A stretch of 64,000 nt of DNA from Corydoras sp. C115. Its lineage: Eukaryota; Chordata; Actinopteri; Siluriformes; Callichthyidae. Position numbers and translations under genes: made by a program. Shown here in pieces: positions 35,521 to 48,129 of this stretch (its first letter is position 1; the number at the start of each line of letters is the position of its first letter). A model generated the notes under the pieces. That model did no database searches, was not told where the DNA came from, and saw nothing but the letters and a program-made list of their open reading frames with translations. Location of the stretch: contig JAFMOC010000050.1 in the NCBI GenBank assembly GCA_019802505.1, forward strand, positions 440,001 through 504,000. The letters run 5' to 3'.

Positions 35521-36200
35521 ATGTACCTGTTCTGTGATGGTCCTGACCAATAGAGAACAGAGAACAAAAAGGGGACTAACCAAAAACCAATAGGTTTATC
35601 ATGACCCAGTATGCGGGCAGTAAAGTTTACCCATCAGTCAAGCACAAGCCATATGGGTTAATAAGATGCATCATTTGAGAGCATCAAATATTTAGTATGC
35701 TGTAGATGGATGAGAAAATGAAAACAAAACTGATTAAGTAAATGTATTTCTATAAGGAATTCACTATGTTTCATCACCATGTTGATGACTCCACAATCTC
35801 TCCAACGGACTCTGTCCATAACCTTGGTTTCACAACTGAAATCAGGTCACTAAAACTGTCCAAGACTAAAATATTCTTTCTGTGCAGCATCGGGAAGATC
35901 AAACCTTACTTTATTCTGTTCTCTAATGGTCAGGAACCCAATAGTACCACCACAGAGCTGGTATTATTTGGTTGGTGCATTATTCCTATCCCAGCAGTGT
36001 CACTGAGGTATTTAAATGAAGCTACAGCAGCACTGCTGCACTAAAACCCCCCACCACATCAGTGTCACTGCAGAACTGACAATAAACAATCCACCACCAA
36101 ATTATACCTCTTCTGTGATGATCGTGACCAATAGAGAATAGAGAACCTAACAAAAACAAAGAAAAAACATGTACCACATCTGGGACAGTCATAGGAAGAC
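35521..36200 (-). repeat. Interspersed repeat G with LINE piece inside
   Basis: GCAGCACTGCTGCACTAAAA, CCACATCAGTGTCACTGCAG and GACCAATAGAGAATAGAGAA recur at 54703 and 62909 on the other strand. A LINE piece (TGACTCCACAATCTCTCCAA) lies at about 35779-35870. Confidence 0.6.
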
Positions 36201-36339
36201 CAAGTTCTAAACTATTTTGAATTCATTTAAATAAAGTAGATGCTTGAGAAGATGAGGATCCCTAATTTGAAAACTAACTTGTTTTTATAACCGTATGTTT
36301 TATTCTTCTTTGTATATTACAACACTATAAATGGGGCAT

Positions 36340-36395
36340 CTCTGCCAACTGTAATTTCCCCCTGGGATTAATAAAGTATCCTAATTCTGCTTACC
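36340..36395 (+). repeat. LINE-type 3' end fragment (Rex1/Babar-like)
   Basis: CTGTAATTTCCCCCTGGGAT followed by TAATAAAGTATCC. Confidence 0.45.
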
Positions 36396-36420
36396 ACCAT
36401 GTTTTCATACATCATGACCT

Positions 36421-37200
36421 GACCTTCTAAATTGATGACTCCACAATCTCTCCAACCAACTCTGTCCATAACCCTGGTTTCAAAATTGACTCACATCTTA
36501 AACTCTGATCAGGTCACCAAAACTGCCCGTCCTTGCAGATTCCTTCTTTAAAACATCAGAACGATCAGACCTTTCTTGACTGAACATGCTACTCGGCTGT
36601 TAGTCCAAGACTGCATCCTATCCCGGTTTGATTACTGTAATGCATTGCTTGCTGGTCTCTCAGCTTGCACATTCAGGCTTCTATAACTGATTTAAAACTC
36701 TGCAACCAATCTTGTGTTCAACCAACTCAAGAGAACTCATGTCTCACCTCTCCTCTCCTCTCCTCTCTCTACATTGGTTCCCTATAGCTGCTGCATTCAG
36801 TACAAGACACTGACTCTGATCTACAGGACAATCTCTGGATCTGCCCCCTCTTACCTTCACTCTATATTTCCAAAATACACTGCAACACGTTCACTTCACT
36901 CAAGTAATGAATGTCGCCTGATGAGCCAACCTCACCGTGGTTCTAATTCTCATGCTATCATTCGCCAATGCTAAATGATGGAACCATCTTCCCAACTCTG
37001 TCCATAAGGCTGTGTCACTTAGCATCTTTAAGAAACACTTGGTATAAAAAAACAAAGGGGAAAAAAAGACGGGATTGATAATGATCAGGTTTAATAATTC
37101 TACAATGTAGCTGTTTTTTTCTGTAACTACTGACTTGTGTTGTTCTCTCATTTATAAGTTGCTTTAGATAAAAGCTTCTGCTAAATTACTAAATGTAATG
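36421..37200 (+). repeat. L2/CR1-type LINE, longest copy in the window
   Basis: Covers the last part of ORF2. Visible pieces include ATCCCGGTTTGATTACTGTA (codes S-R-F-D-Y-C-N), GCTGGTCTCTCAGCTTGC and W..LP-type sequence near 36975. It ends with the tail TTGCTTTAGATAAAAGCTTC at 37158 and AATTACTAAATGTAATG. Stops and frameshifts interrupt it. Confidence 0.8.
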
Positions 37201-37480
37201 TTTCACATCCTGCAGGGTAGCAAGGACACACCGACGCACAGGAATCACATGAACTGAAATTCAGCTTAAAATCATAATCTACACTTGTGATATTTGACAT
37301 ATTCAGACATTTAGGTAATACAGAGAATGATAACAAATGTTTATATGGTCTAATAATATCCACACAGACATTCCTTCATTATCTTTCGTTGTTGTTGACG
37401 TGCCAAAGAACAACATTGCTCATATCAACGGACACAATGTACTTGACAATTAAAGTAATGAAAACACATTTTTCTCATAC

Positions 37481-37576
37481 CTGATAAGGAACAATGCTCC
37501 CGTGGGCGGTCCCCCATCGTTTGGCTTCTTTTCCTGCATTGAGGTAGTTTGCAGCAATGTGACTGAGACAGGCCAC
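37481..37576 (-). CDS. SUGCT: SUGCT exon F (32 codons)
   Basis: This exon encodes VACLSHIAANYLNAGKEAKR followed by WGTAHGSIVPYQ. The (R/H)WG..H.S..PYQ block is a family III signature, and human SUGCT has RWGTAHGSIVPYQ. The acceptor is TTTATCAG/GTG and the donor TATCAG/GTATGA, phase 0 at both ends. It has 13.6 kb of intron upstream and 11.6 kb downstream. A LINE 3' fragment ends about 280 bp past the donor. Confidence 0.96.
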
Positions 37577-38190
37577 CTGATAAAAGAGAAAAGAGCTAAT
37601 TGATGTGCCAGCAAACCCATAACACTGTAACTCTAAATTCCCCTGTGGTCGCTCCGGGTATCGTTTACTAGGCAGGAACGAGTGAAACCCATTTCATTTC
37701 ACAAATGCAACCCGCTGACGATCACCCAATGTTCACAAAAGACCGGGCACAAAATTTACTAGCAAGCCTGGCCCAAAGACCAAAGACTTTTATGACGCCC
37801 AGGTGAGAGAATGAAAGCGAGCAGCAGCTGAAATAATATTTTGCAATGTGAATTAAAAGTTCTACAAAGCTGTGAAGACAAACACTGACAGGAAGGTGGA
37901 AAACTTGCTGAGATTAAAGTCTGTAATGAATTGATGTAGCGTGAGGAACGGAAAAGAGTCCGTCTCGTTCTCAAGGCCAGCCAGGCCTCCAGACCGAGCT
38001 GGTCTGGCTCCCAGCCCTGGTTTAACCAACGTATCACAACAAAGCTGCTCTGTTCCACTGAGGAACCTAAAGTATGACATTCAAAATGCAGTGCTGAATT
38101 TGTTTCATCAAGAGTTTCGCTAGTTCTTTTCCGTCTTAATAATGAAACATGGTTTAAATCTAAAAGGGCTCTGAAAGGCTTCCGAAACAT
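37577..38190. other. Intron sequence upstream of exon F
   Basis: Starts directly at the exon F acceptor. The 155-codon minus frame at 37759-38226 is not continuous with any SUGCT exon and has no motif. No gene called. Confidence 0.4.
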
Positions 38191-38192
38191 CC

Positions 38193-38300
38193 GAGGTGCC
38201 CCTACTGGCCACTTTATTAGATACACCTCCTTGTTTATTTCATCAGTTTAACATTCCATATACTGTATCAGTCAAAAGTTTGGACACACCCACTTTTTTG
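38193..38300 (+). repeat. DNA-transposon end fragments
   Basis: TACTGGCCACTTTATTAGAT and CAGTCAAAAGTTTGGACACA are ends of common fish DNA transposons. They lie about 70 bp apart. Confidence 0.5.
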
Positions 38301-38380
38301 TGTTCCACTTACTGATGGACTTTGTAGTCCTAGAATTCCAGACTGTAATCCATCTCTTTGTGGACTACAAAACATACTAT

Positions 38381-38520
38381 GTGAGTGAGTATGCCCAGCA
38401 ATAGATTGGTGCCCTGTCCTGGGTGTATCCGCCCAGCGCCCAAAACATTCCCACCTGGATTGGAATAGAGAACCGCCTGCGACTGTAGTACAGGATAAAG
38501 CGGAAGATAATAAATTAATT
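38381..38520 (+). repeat. SINE-A copy, 3' half
   Basis: AATAGATTGGTGCCCTGTCC to GGATAAAGCGGAAGATAATA. Confidence 0.8.
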
Positions 38521-38589
38521 AATTTACTACAATGGAAAAACAGATTATTATAAACAGTAAGGAGATTTCCGATGAGCACGAATCCTGCT

Positions 38590-38690
38590 GTGGCTGTTGT
38601 TTATACATTGTGTTATGTAAATTGGCCACTAGATAGCATATTTTGATTGTTAGAGAATGTTAGAGAAACCTGTTATTCAGCGATCAACGT
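38590..38690 (-). repeat. Interspersed repeat E fragment
   Basis: AAATTGGCCACTAGATAGCA and AGAGAAACCTGTTATTCAGC are the complement of the start of the copy at 22615. Confidence 0.5.
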
Positions 38691-38869
38691 TCACTCCAAA
38701 AACTGCACTAAATGCAGAAGACCAGCTTATTGACATTTTTGATTACTCCGCTATGGTTTGGGCCTAAAAACACCTCTTTCCTGTGATTAATTCACAGTAA
38801 TCCAGAACCTCTACAGTTTTATTGCTTTAAATGAGATTTTATTGGTATTGTGTCAATGTTTTTTTTTTT

Positions 38870-39370
38870 TTTTACCAACAGCTTCTGGTCTCTCAGATTT
38901 AAATGCTGCTTTTCTCGCAATTGCTGCTCTGAAATCTCTCCACACGTCTTCATAGTTTTCAATCTGGATTTACCACTGTCCACTTCAGACCTCCCAATTG
39001 CTTTGTCTTAACCCGTTTCTAAGTGCTTTTGGGTTATTGTCCAAGACCAATGTTCTCTGACAGCGACCCGGCTTTTATGACACCGGGCCCAATATTGTGC
39101 TCCACGCAGAGACTCGAGGCATTCAGGGCCAGAGGCAGCAAAGAACCACAGAACATCACTGAATCTCCACTATGTTTGATGGGTTCTTTGAAGGCCTCGT
39201 TTTGTTTTCTGTAATTGTACAACCACATGTTTTAACAAAAAGCTCTATTGTGGTTTTATCCGACCACAAGACATTCTCCAGAAGAACCAGAGCTTCCTCG
39301 GGTTCTGACAAAATTCCATCTCTAGTCAACTGTAATGTTCTTCTGGGCCTTCTTCCACAGAATCCGACTT
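38870..39370. repeat. Probable decayed DNA-transposon copy
   Basis: Features such as GGGTTATTGTCCAAGACCAA, CTCCACTATGTTTGATGGGT and TTTTATCCGACCACAAGACA resemble a multi-copy fish transposon family. I cannot name the family from sequence alone. Confidence 0.4.
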
Positions 39371-39477
39371 CATTCGGATAGTGACGTACAGGTCAAGCTA
39401 ACAATGTTGTATCTTGTGACTGTAGGTTACTCTGAATTTGCTGCATATTGACTAAGGTTTGGGGCAGTTGTATGCTT

Positions 39478-39700
39478 GTGTTTAAGGAACTAGCCTTATG
39501 ACCTTAATGTCCCCGGTCCGATTCCCAGTCCCATCAAGCACCATGGCTGATGTGCCACTGGGCAAGGCATGCAAACCCAATTTCTCCCCCGGCACTGTGT
39601 ACAAGGCTGCCCACTACTCCAGGCACGTGTGCTCACTTCACTGATGTGTGTATGTTGGTTAAATGTAAAGGGCAAATTTGTGTGTAAGCACAGCAGGCAA
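39478..39700 (+). repeat. SINE-C copy
   Basis: GTCCCCGGTCCGATTCCCAG, GGCTGCCCACTACTCCAGGC and GTGTGCTCACTTCACTGATG. Confidence 0.75.
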
Positions 39701-39734
39701 AATAGGCCACTTTATTATTTACTTAAGGTTACTA

Positions 39735-39907
39735 TTTGGAGCAATCCCAAGCACATGTGTGTTTGTGTGTGCCCAGCTTTAGATTGGCACCCTGTATTGC
39801 ATGTCTCTGCCCAGTGCCCAATACATTATCCCCTGAATGGACATGAGGAACAACCCCCATGACCCTAGTTGTGGATTAAGTGTAAGATAATGAATAAATA
39901 AATAAAT
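39735..39907 (+). repeat. SINE-A copy, 3' half
   Basis: GCCCAGCTTTAGATTGGCAC to GTAAGATAATGAATAAATAA. Confidence 0.75.
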
Positions 39908-40004
39908 CTAAGTAACTTGCATTACAACAATGATCTGATAGAAGTGCTGTATTTTCTAAAAGATGGGCTGGATGCCAATAACTGTCTGCACAAACAAACA
40001 CACA

Positions 40005-40222
40005 CCTCATCTTATCTCATTATCTTCATCTTAACACCTGTACTTCCTGTACACTATAAACAGGAAATTTAAAGCAGCCAATTCACCTTGAATCTTTGTT
40101 TTAAACTGTGGACGTAAACTGAGGAACCCAAATAATACCCACATGAACATGAGGAGAACATGGAAACTCCATCTATAACGCTATTCCTGGATCCCTAGCA
40201 CTGAGAGGCAGATGTGCTAACC
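40005..40222 (-). repeat. SINE-A copy, old and diverged
   Basis: TCTCATTATCTTCATCTTAA and GAGGAGAACATGGAAACTCC. Several blocks are lost. Confidence 0.65.
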
Positions 40223-40890
40223 AGAAACTCTTCTTACGTCTGATATTTCAATATCAGATTTTAAATTCTCACATATGGAAATGTATATTGGCAAAGCCCC
40301 CATTTTAAACTCCTAGTTATGTATTCTATGAAAGTTTGAAACAAGCGAGCACATGGTGTACCACATCAAAAAGGATTCAATCAACTAAGTTATCCCAATA
40401 AAAAAGCTAAATTAAAAAGGACGGAAATTCAATATTTATAGTCGATGCAGTAGCTGAACCAAGCAGCTTGAGCTCTAATTTGAGTGCTTTAAACTACCTT
40501 CAAAATCCCATTAACCTCGCGAATGCAAAACTCCGTCATCAGGTTTCATTACATGCTTTTTGGAAATGCACTGGATTTGATCCACAACTGCTTTCTATTT
40601 CAAATCAGTGTTGCTCCCAGTGGGAACTCTTACACAGCTCTTTGTGGTTAGACATATGGGAGAAAAAAAATGTGGAGACGAAGAATACCATTGTTCCCCC
40701 CTCTGGGGACTATCAAAAAGATCCATTCATTCAAATAACAATGAAATTTCTGTGTTGTAATCAACCTGCCCTGCCTTGTTTTTTTTTTTTTTTTTTTTTT
40801 TTTTTTCACAGGCTGTTATATTAAACAAGGCAACTATTTGAAGTTACAGTCAAACATTTGATGTTAATATGTCTGCATGGGTTAAAAATT
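40223..40890. other. Intron sequence with poly-T run
   Basis: Ordinary sequence with a T run of about 36 at 40770-40806. No gene seen. Confidence 0.45.
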
Positions 40891-42254
40891 GGGTAACGCT
40901 TTACCTAAATCTGGTATTCATAACGCATCATTAAAACATACAAGTATAACACAAGTATTCATCAAGCTTTATAATACTTGACATAAGCTTTTGTTAATGT
41001 CCATAGCTGTACATAACCACACTCATGAAGTGTTATAAGAAAATGCAATAAGGCTTTATAGTGACATAATACATTATACATTATATATTTTAACTGTTCA
41101 TCAACTTATTATAGAAACCAGTGACATAAAGCCTTATAACATTTGTGTTTAACGAATGCATTGCCTAAGAAATGACTTAGGTGCACATAACTGTATATAA
41201 AACCTTATAAGCTCTCTTTACAGGCAAAAAGTTACATGTTGTAATATATAATACATTTTTGTTGTCATTAATTACCTTTGGTAACAGTTTCTATGAATCT
41301 GATAATCATAATTTATTATAATGGAATTTCTAAAGCTTTATAAGGTATTTATAATGCTTTATAACAGTCATAAGTCTTTGTTATAAAACATAGATGTTCA
41401 TTATTATAGTCACAATTTAACATAAGACTTTATATAAGGCTTTATAACACAACATAAGGCTTTATAACACAAAGTGACATAATGCATTATAATATGAACT
41501 TATTTCAACTTTTAATTCTTAAAGTCTGTAAAGACCATGTATAAGCTTTTATAAATCATTATGTACTACTATGTATGTACCTTAAAGAGGTAATTAATGA
41601 CAACACTTTACTGTAAAGAGAGCTTATAAGCTTTTATAAAGAGTTATGAGCACTTAAGTAATTTTCAGGAAAAGTATTCAAAAAACACAAATATTATAAG
41701 GCTTTATGTTTAACTTGGTAAAAAGTAAAAATATTTAATTTATAATCATTATGTCCCTTTGTGTTATAAAGCCTCAGGGCATGTTCTTATATACCTTTAA
41801 GAATGTGGTTATGTACATCTATGGGCATTAACAGAGGCTTATGACAAGTATTATAAAGCTTTATGAATACTTTAAAAGCTTTATAAATGTGTTAATAACG
41901 CATTATGAATATCGGATTTAGATTAAGTGTTCTCCATTAACTTTTTAAAAGAGATTGCATACATAGTAGTACATAATGCCGTATCAAAGCTTATAAATGC
42001 TATTAAAGACTTTAAGTAAAGTGGAATAATTTTGTTTTAATTAAGAATGTCTAAAAATCCAAAGAATCAAAAGTTGAAATAAGTTCATATTATAATGCAT
42101 TATGTCACTTTGGGTTATAAAGCCCTATGTTTACGATTATGAACATGTATGTACATTAACAAAGGCTTATGGCAAATGTTATAAAGCGTTATGAATGTTT
42201 TATAAATGCACTTGGAATGCATTATGAATAATGGATTCATAGAAAGTTTTACCG
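40891..42254. mobile_element. TTATAA-rich foldback region, probable nested DNA element
   Basis: The left end GGTAACGCTTTACCTAAATC with GGTATTCATAACGCATC is inverted at 41891-41935 (AACGCATTATGAATATCGGA) and again at the right end, 42215-42254 (GAATGCATTATGAATAATGG). The interior repeats AAGGCTTTATAACAC-type and GCTTATAAGC-type words on both strands. It looks like a palindromic non-autonomous element with a second copy partly inside or next to it. No transposase frame exists. Confidence 0.6.
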
Positions 42255-43375
42255 GACATCGTATCAGATCACGCCTTATTAAACCGCTTTTATGTAAATT
42301 AAGAGCTTGCCCAAGAATTTGTGTTTTTTGGAGTTAAAAACTTGGCATAGCTTCTGAAGGATGATGAAAGACTGATTTTCTCCACCATGAAAAGGAACCA
42401 CCAAGAGCAAGCATTACTTCAAATCTCAAGACCTGACATTTTTACTGTGTGTCCTGACGGTCTGTTTCCTCTTAGCCTTGGTAGCAGCTTGGTCATCACT
42501 GTAAAACCTAATGCCAAAAGCAAAGTTGCACTCAGTCGTTTCAACTAATACCTTCTCAGTGTAATGATTAAATGATGTGATTCTCAAGAACAAGATTCCT
42601 ATCCCAGTGGCTTCGAGCACCATAATCCTTCCAATATGTGAGCCTGTGTTGTAAAAATAATTGCCAGTGTAGATAATTGTTTAATAGAAGAATGAATGCT
42701 TGTGATCGATGTTCGCCACTCCTATCCTAATCCTCGAGATGGGGAGAGGAAAATCCTAGAACCAGCTAATGGTTGAATCAGGCTTCCAGACATTCCGCAG
42801 TAGTCCCTGCACAAGGATCAGTGTGGCACAATACAGATCTGCGGAACAACATTATTTCTGGGCTTCTCGAGTAACATATTACACCATATCGTGACCCCAC
42901 AGCCCCCTGGAACAAAGATGAAATGGAGACATCGTACATTTTTCCTGGAGGCATGGTAAAACCAATCAAAAGATAAACAGTTATTCCAGCCCTCCAACCA
43001 CCTAGCTGCAAAATGAAACGGCAGCGGCGGAGAAAGAAGAACTGGGGGAAGGAAGGCAGACAATTGAAAACGCATGAAGGAAAAAATGGGGGAAAGGGTC
43101 CAAGAAGAGGACTCACAAAGCAAAGAGCAAGAGGGAAAGGAGTCGGAGAAAAAAATTCAAACAAACCACAACAGACAGGCTACAAACAATCACATTATGG
43201 GAAAACTTACTCGAAACCACATCCTTTACTTGAACTGGTATCATCCAAAAGCTGAGGGCGCGTAACGCTTAGTTCTGTGGAAAGTGCAATGAATGTGTCA
43301 AAAATGGGAGTGGGACAGGGGGGACACTTGTATCAACGAACGCATTCAAAAGATCTTCACCATCAAATGCAACTT
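42255..43375. other. Intron sequence, no element recognised
   Basis: Contains a purine-rich stretch at 43013-43160 that gives lysine- and arginine-rich frames, and a GC-balanced stretch at 42770-42960. No family motif or splice support. Confidence 0.4.
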
Positions 43376-43377
43376 CA

Positions 43378-44010
43378 CATTACATTTACATTTAGCAGAT
43401 GCTTTTATCCAAAGCGACTTATAAATGAGAACACCACAAGTTAGTAGTTATGAAAAAAAATAGCTACACTGTAGAATTATCAAACCTGATCACTATCTGA
43501 TCCTGTACCCCTCTCCCGTTTTTAATTGTTTGTTAAAAAGATACGTCTTCAGTAGTTTCTTAAAAACGCCAAGTGACTCTGCCTCACGGACAGAGTTGGG
43601 AAGATCGTTCCAATATTTTGCAGTGGTGAACACCACGGAGTGAAAATTAGCTTTTCGGTGAGGTGGAATCACCAGGCAACAGTCATCACTACAGCAAAGT
43701 GAACGAGCCGGAGTGTATTTTGAAAAGATAGAGTGAAGGTAAGAGGGGCAGATCCAGAAATGGTCCTGTAGGCCAGAGTCAGTGACTTGTACTGAATGCA
43801 GCAGCCACAGGGAGCCAAAAGAGAGAAATGAGTAGTGGATTTACATGAGTTCACTTCAGTTGGTTGAATACAAGTCGGGCTGCAGAGTTTTGAATTAGTT
43901 TTAGAAGTCTGATTGTGGAAGCTGGGAGACCAGCAAGCAACACATTACAATAATCAAGCCGGGATAGGATGAGGGCTTGAACTAACAGCTGAGTAAGTAA
44001 CACATCAGTA
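43378..44010 (-). repeat. L2/CR1-type LINE 3' end
   Basis: Complement of the copy at 36421. The tail AGCAGATGCTTTTATCCAAA comes first, then AGAGTTGGGAAGATCGTTCC and CAGCAAGCAACACATTACAA. ORF2 is broken. Confidence 0.8.
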
Positions 44011-44233
44011 ACAAAAATATAAATATCCTAAAGAATTGAATTTCCCTCATTAAGCCAATTTTTGGCAATTAATTACAAAATGTGTAGTTTGCACACTTGT
44101 AGAATTAAAAAACATAATTAAGTAAATCATCATTAAGCTTACGGTCGAAATGTCATGACATCACTGTTTCTGCTGCATCTTAAATTTCAGGGTAAATTTC
44201 CATAAACATTTTCACTAAACAGGAACACTGCAG

Positions 44234-44490
44234 CTATGATGATTACTGGAAGGTACCTGAATTTTTATTGGACTGGTAGTCCTGCAATATGGCCTCTATG
44301 GACTAAATGGACTTTCCAAAGTCCAAAAACATGGATTCAAAGTGAATCGGATGCTCTAAATTCCACCTATTTATGTCCAGCGATGGATTTGTGCCCTGTC
44401 CTGAGTGTATCTGCCCAATGAATCAGGATGAGCATCAGAAACCCCACTCCATGACCCTATTAGAGGATGAAGTGGAGAATGATGAGATGA
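44234..44490 (+). repeat. Repeat D fragment followed by a SINE-A fragment
   Basis: TTTTTATTGGACTGGTAGTC (repeat D, to about 44306) is followed by AAGTCCAAAAACATGGATTC to GAGGATGAAGTGGAGAATGA (SINE-A). Confidence 0.65.
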
Positions 44491-44859
44491 TATAAGCAAA
44501 CGTATCTACTTGATTACATTTGTGTCCTCTATTAGATTTTAAAAATACAGAAGTTGTCCTACTTTTTCCGTGGCTTTACTTTTCATTTACAAGATTTTAG
44601 AATGTCTGTGTTTGTTTTAACAAAAAGAAACAAAAAAAAACAACACTTTGTAGAAACTAACTGTGGTATAAAGCAGGCATTGAGGCATTGCTGTATAACA
44701 ACACTGGCACTTATAACTAAAAACACATCACTGTGCAAGTATTTAGAACTGAGAAGAAAGTGGTAAACTCCAGCAATACCATAGAATGATCTCAAATATA
44801 TAGTTTGGAAACTTTCAAATTAGAGATTTTTTTTCTATTTTGTTTCTCTAATATGTTTT

Positions 44860-45580
44860 ATACTGGGGTGGTGGTACAATATGGTTAGCACGTTTGCCTC
44901 TTAGTGTTGGGAATCCAGGTTCAAAGTTTCCATGTTCTCCCTGTGTCTGTGTGGGTTTCCTACAGGTTCTCTGGTTTCCTCTCACAGTCCAAAACAGCGA
45001 GTAAAGGTAATTGGCTGCTATAAATTGCCTATATCTAAATTTTACTTTATATATTGTGTAAGTGGGCGGCACGGTGGCTTAGTGGTTAGCACGTTCGCCT
45101 CTCAGCGCTAGGGATTCCCGGTTCAAATCCTTATCTGGTGGAGTTTCCATGTTCTCCCCGTGTCTGCATGGGTTTCCTCCGGGTTCTCCGGTTTCCTCCC
45201 ACAGTCCAAAAACATGGATCAAGTCAATTGAATTCTCAAAATTGCCCCGTATAGAGTGTGTTTGTGTGAGTGAGTGTGTGCCCAGTGATGGATTGGCGGC
45301 CTGTCCTGGGTCTATGTGCCCAGCGCCCGAGACGTTCTCCCCTGGATGGGCATGGGGAACCCCACCGCGACCCTAATAGAGGATAAAAGCGGGAGATAAT
45401 GAATGAATATATGAATGAATATTGTGTGTTACATATTGTGTGTGCAAGTGTGTTACAGCGATGGATTGGCACACTGTCCTAGGGGTATGTGTGCAATATC
45501 TGAAACGTTCTCCTCTCAAAGGGCATAAGGAACCACCCCATGACCTTAGTCCCTAGTAGAGGATTAAACAGAAGATTAAA
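44860..45580 (+). repeat. Old SINE-A interrupted by a young SINE-A
   Basis: The diverged copy occupies about 44860-45060 and 45450-45580. Between them, at 45064-45410, is a near-consensus copy with head GGCGGCACGGTGGCTTAGTG. A TATTGTGT-type duplication flanks the insertion. Confidence 0.75.
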
Positions 45581-46160
45581 GATGTGAGAGCTTCAAATTT
45601 AGATCATGTGTCATTCATCTTTAAGCTTTAAACTGTTTTCACACATCATGCTATTATTTTGGAATCAGCATAGAAAAGACCATTTTCACAGAAATTGCTC
45701 TTTTATTTAAGATACTCTGCAGTCTTGGTTTTAATACAGCATTTGGCTCAAGGACATGACATACGTATCCCCTAAATGGCAACTTCACCGGAACCAGAAA
45801 ACCCACACAGCATACAGCACAAACACATATCTTTTCCCATACAGAACATGAATATTAACAAAAACATAAAATATAGAACATATAAGCTGGCTGCAAGGCA
45901 TGCTGAGAAGTGATAATGATATTAATAATTGGTTGTGGTTATGATAACAGCAAACCAGTCCATTACATTGACCTGCCTATCTTTATAAGCAGTTTGGATG
46001 TAATGTACATTGAAATGAGACATGACCTGAGGCACAGAGGCGTGGTCGCACACCGGTTTTGGGAATAGAGAGATGGGGAGAGCAGAGGTCGTGATTTAGG
46101 GCAGATAAGTGCAGTTAACATCCTTTTTTCTCTCAAACATGTGGAGTGATCACACCATGG
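45581..46160. other. Intron sequence, no element recognised
   Basis: AT-rich single-copy-looking sequence. Confidence 0.4.
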
Positions 46161-46200
46161 GATCGACCAATCGATCGCAATATATAAATTGGGCACGCCT
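46161..46200 (-). repeat. hAT end fragment related to the 14174 element
   Basis: GATCGACCAATCGATCGCAA then TTGGGCACGCCTG mirrors the left end of that element. Confidence 0.55.
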
Positions 46201-47204
46201 GTTTTAGAACTTATTCCTAGTATGATTATAAATGATTAAGTATAATTTTAAGGGAAAAAATGACAATTTAATCCATAAGTCTGTAAATGGGTTTGGAGAC
46301 TAAATAAACAAAAAGTTTCCACTTTCTGGACCCAACAAACAAATAAAAAGCAATGTAAAGCATTACAGAAAGGATTCTTACAGCAGGAATTCGGGTCCAG
46401 ACATGCCCTTCTGTCTGTTACCCATTTAGTCAGGGAGGGAAAAAAATTGAAAACATCCTGCCTATGGAAATTAGGACACCATAGAATCTTCCCCAAATTC
46501 CCAGAACGCCCTGACTAAGGGTTTGTCTTGAGTTATGTAAATAGACTTCAGCAAAAACAAGTAAAGAATCGAGCATGTGAAAAATGTTAAATTTGAAGTG
46601 TTTGTGCATAATAACACCGTGATATATGGATTCAGTTTAATCTAAATTAAAGAAGAAGAAACAGCCGCGTACTTGGAGGGAAAAGGACGATTTCTGAAGG
46701 TTCTGAGCGCTGGCTAGCTCCTTCAAAGGAAATGCATTTGTTCACAAAAATAATTATTTTGAGCTTTTCTATCCCCATTCCATATTAAACTCAAATGCAA
46801 TCAGATGTTGGGTGGGGAGAAACATTGCTACTATTGTAAATATGAAGGCTTCTGTCCATCTACAAGCGAAGGTCACTGTTTAGTGGAATCATATGGAACC
46901 AATATAAAAAAAAGAAAAATCACATGAACTGGTGGAATAAAGGGGGTCACACTAACACTTTGGGCAGCTAAATGCCCTCAAAAAGATGAAATCATTTAAT
47001 GTTACATGCCAGAAAGCAGTTTAAGTTTCAACACTTCAGATATTGACTCATAATGCAGAATTTTTTAAATATGGTCTATTACATTAGATTTTTTATTAAA
47101 GCGACAAAGAAGGTTAAAGTAGCGGACAGCGTTAATGTTAGAGTCTCTATAACAAATGACCTGGATTTACATGGATTTAATGTGAATAGGTCGTTTACAG
47201 ATAT
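46201..47204. other. Intron sequence, no element recognised
   Basis: Ordinary AT-rich sequence. Minus and plus frames have no motif support. Confidence 0.4.
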
Positions 47205-47224
47205 ACATACATACATACATACAC

Positions 47225-47304
<80 letters not shown>
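47205..47304. repeat. (ATAC)n(AT)n microsatellite
   Basis: About four ATAC units then about 40 AT units. Confidence 0.97.
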
Positions 47305-47309
<5 letters not shown>

Positions 47310-47819
47310 TTATCATACAGGAGACCATTATTCATTACAATGTTCTGTTGACGAAGTGGTCAATGCACATTTTCAGGTTGACTGACTGCTTGTGAATATG
47401 TCATTCGTACTGGATTTGTAGCTCTGCTTACTTGATGTGACATGTCAAACATCAAAACCAACCTCCCTCTAATTTGGGATCAAAGACAATACACAACTCT
47501 GTCATTAGTGTCAGGGCTTTGTCATAGGTTTTCATAAAAATCTTGTAACCAGTAAAAATAAACTGACTAAACTTTGAAGGACGGAGAAAAAAAAAATACC
47601 TCACTCTATCATTATGGTGTCAAAGCAGCATCATAAGATTTTTATTTATTCCATTTTATTTTATTTGTTTTACCCTAATACCTCTTTTGGGATGATTTAT
47701 TATATTTGTTTTGTCAGTCTAACCACCCGTATTCAACAAAGGGTTTCAGAGGCTTACAACTGATATGCCTTGGAAATTTCAAAAGCCTGACCCATTGGTT
47801 TAAAATGATCCTTTATTTT

Positions 47820-48025
47820 TCCCATTATAAAACAGGTAGTTCTGGTCCTTAAATCTGATTGGCTGAGCTGTTCGTCCAGCCGTGACATTATTGACAACAC
47901 ACAGCTTCACATTCATTCGTATCAATGCCTGATATACAATACATTATTTTCCCTTTGGTTTTTATAAACTGTGTTCTGTAATTTGGCCACTGGATGGCAG
48001 TATTTGATAGTTAGAGAAACAAATG
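47820..48025 (-). repeat. Interspersed repeat E copy
   Basis: AAATCTGATTGGCTGAGCTG and GTAATTTGGCCACTGGATGG are the complement of the copies at 22320-22835. Confidence 0.65.
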
Positions 48026-48129
48026 AAAAGTGAATGAGTCAACAGTCACTTTAAAAACCAGACTAGATTACAGTCACAGGAGTTCAGTTTAAAAATATAA
48101 ATAAAAACACAATGAAATAATTAAAAATT

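Noticed and set aside
37759..38226. 155-codon minus-strand frame just upstream of exon F
   Set aside because: It is not in line with any SUGCT protein segment and shows no domain. Exons E and F join without it.
43013..43255. Lysine- and arginine-rich 80-codon frame
   Set aside because: It arises from a purine-rich stretch, with no splice context or known motif.
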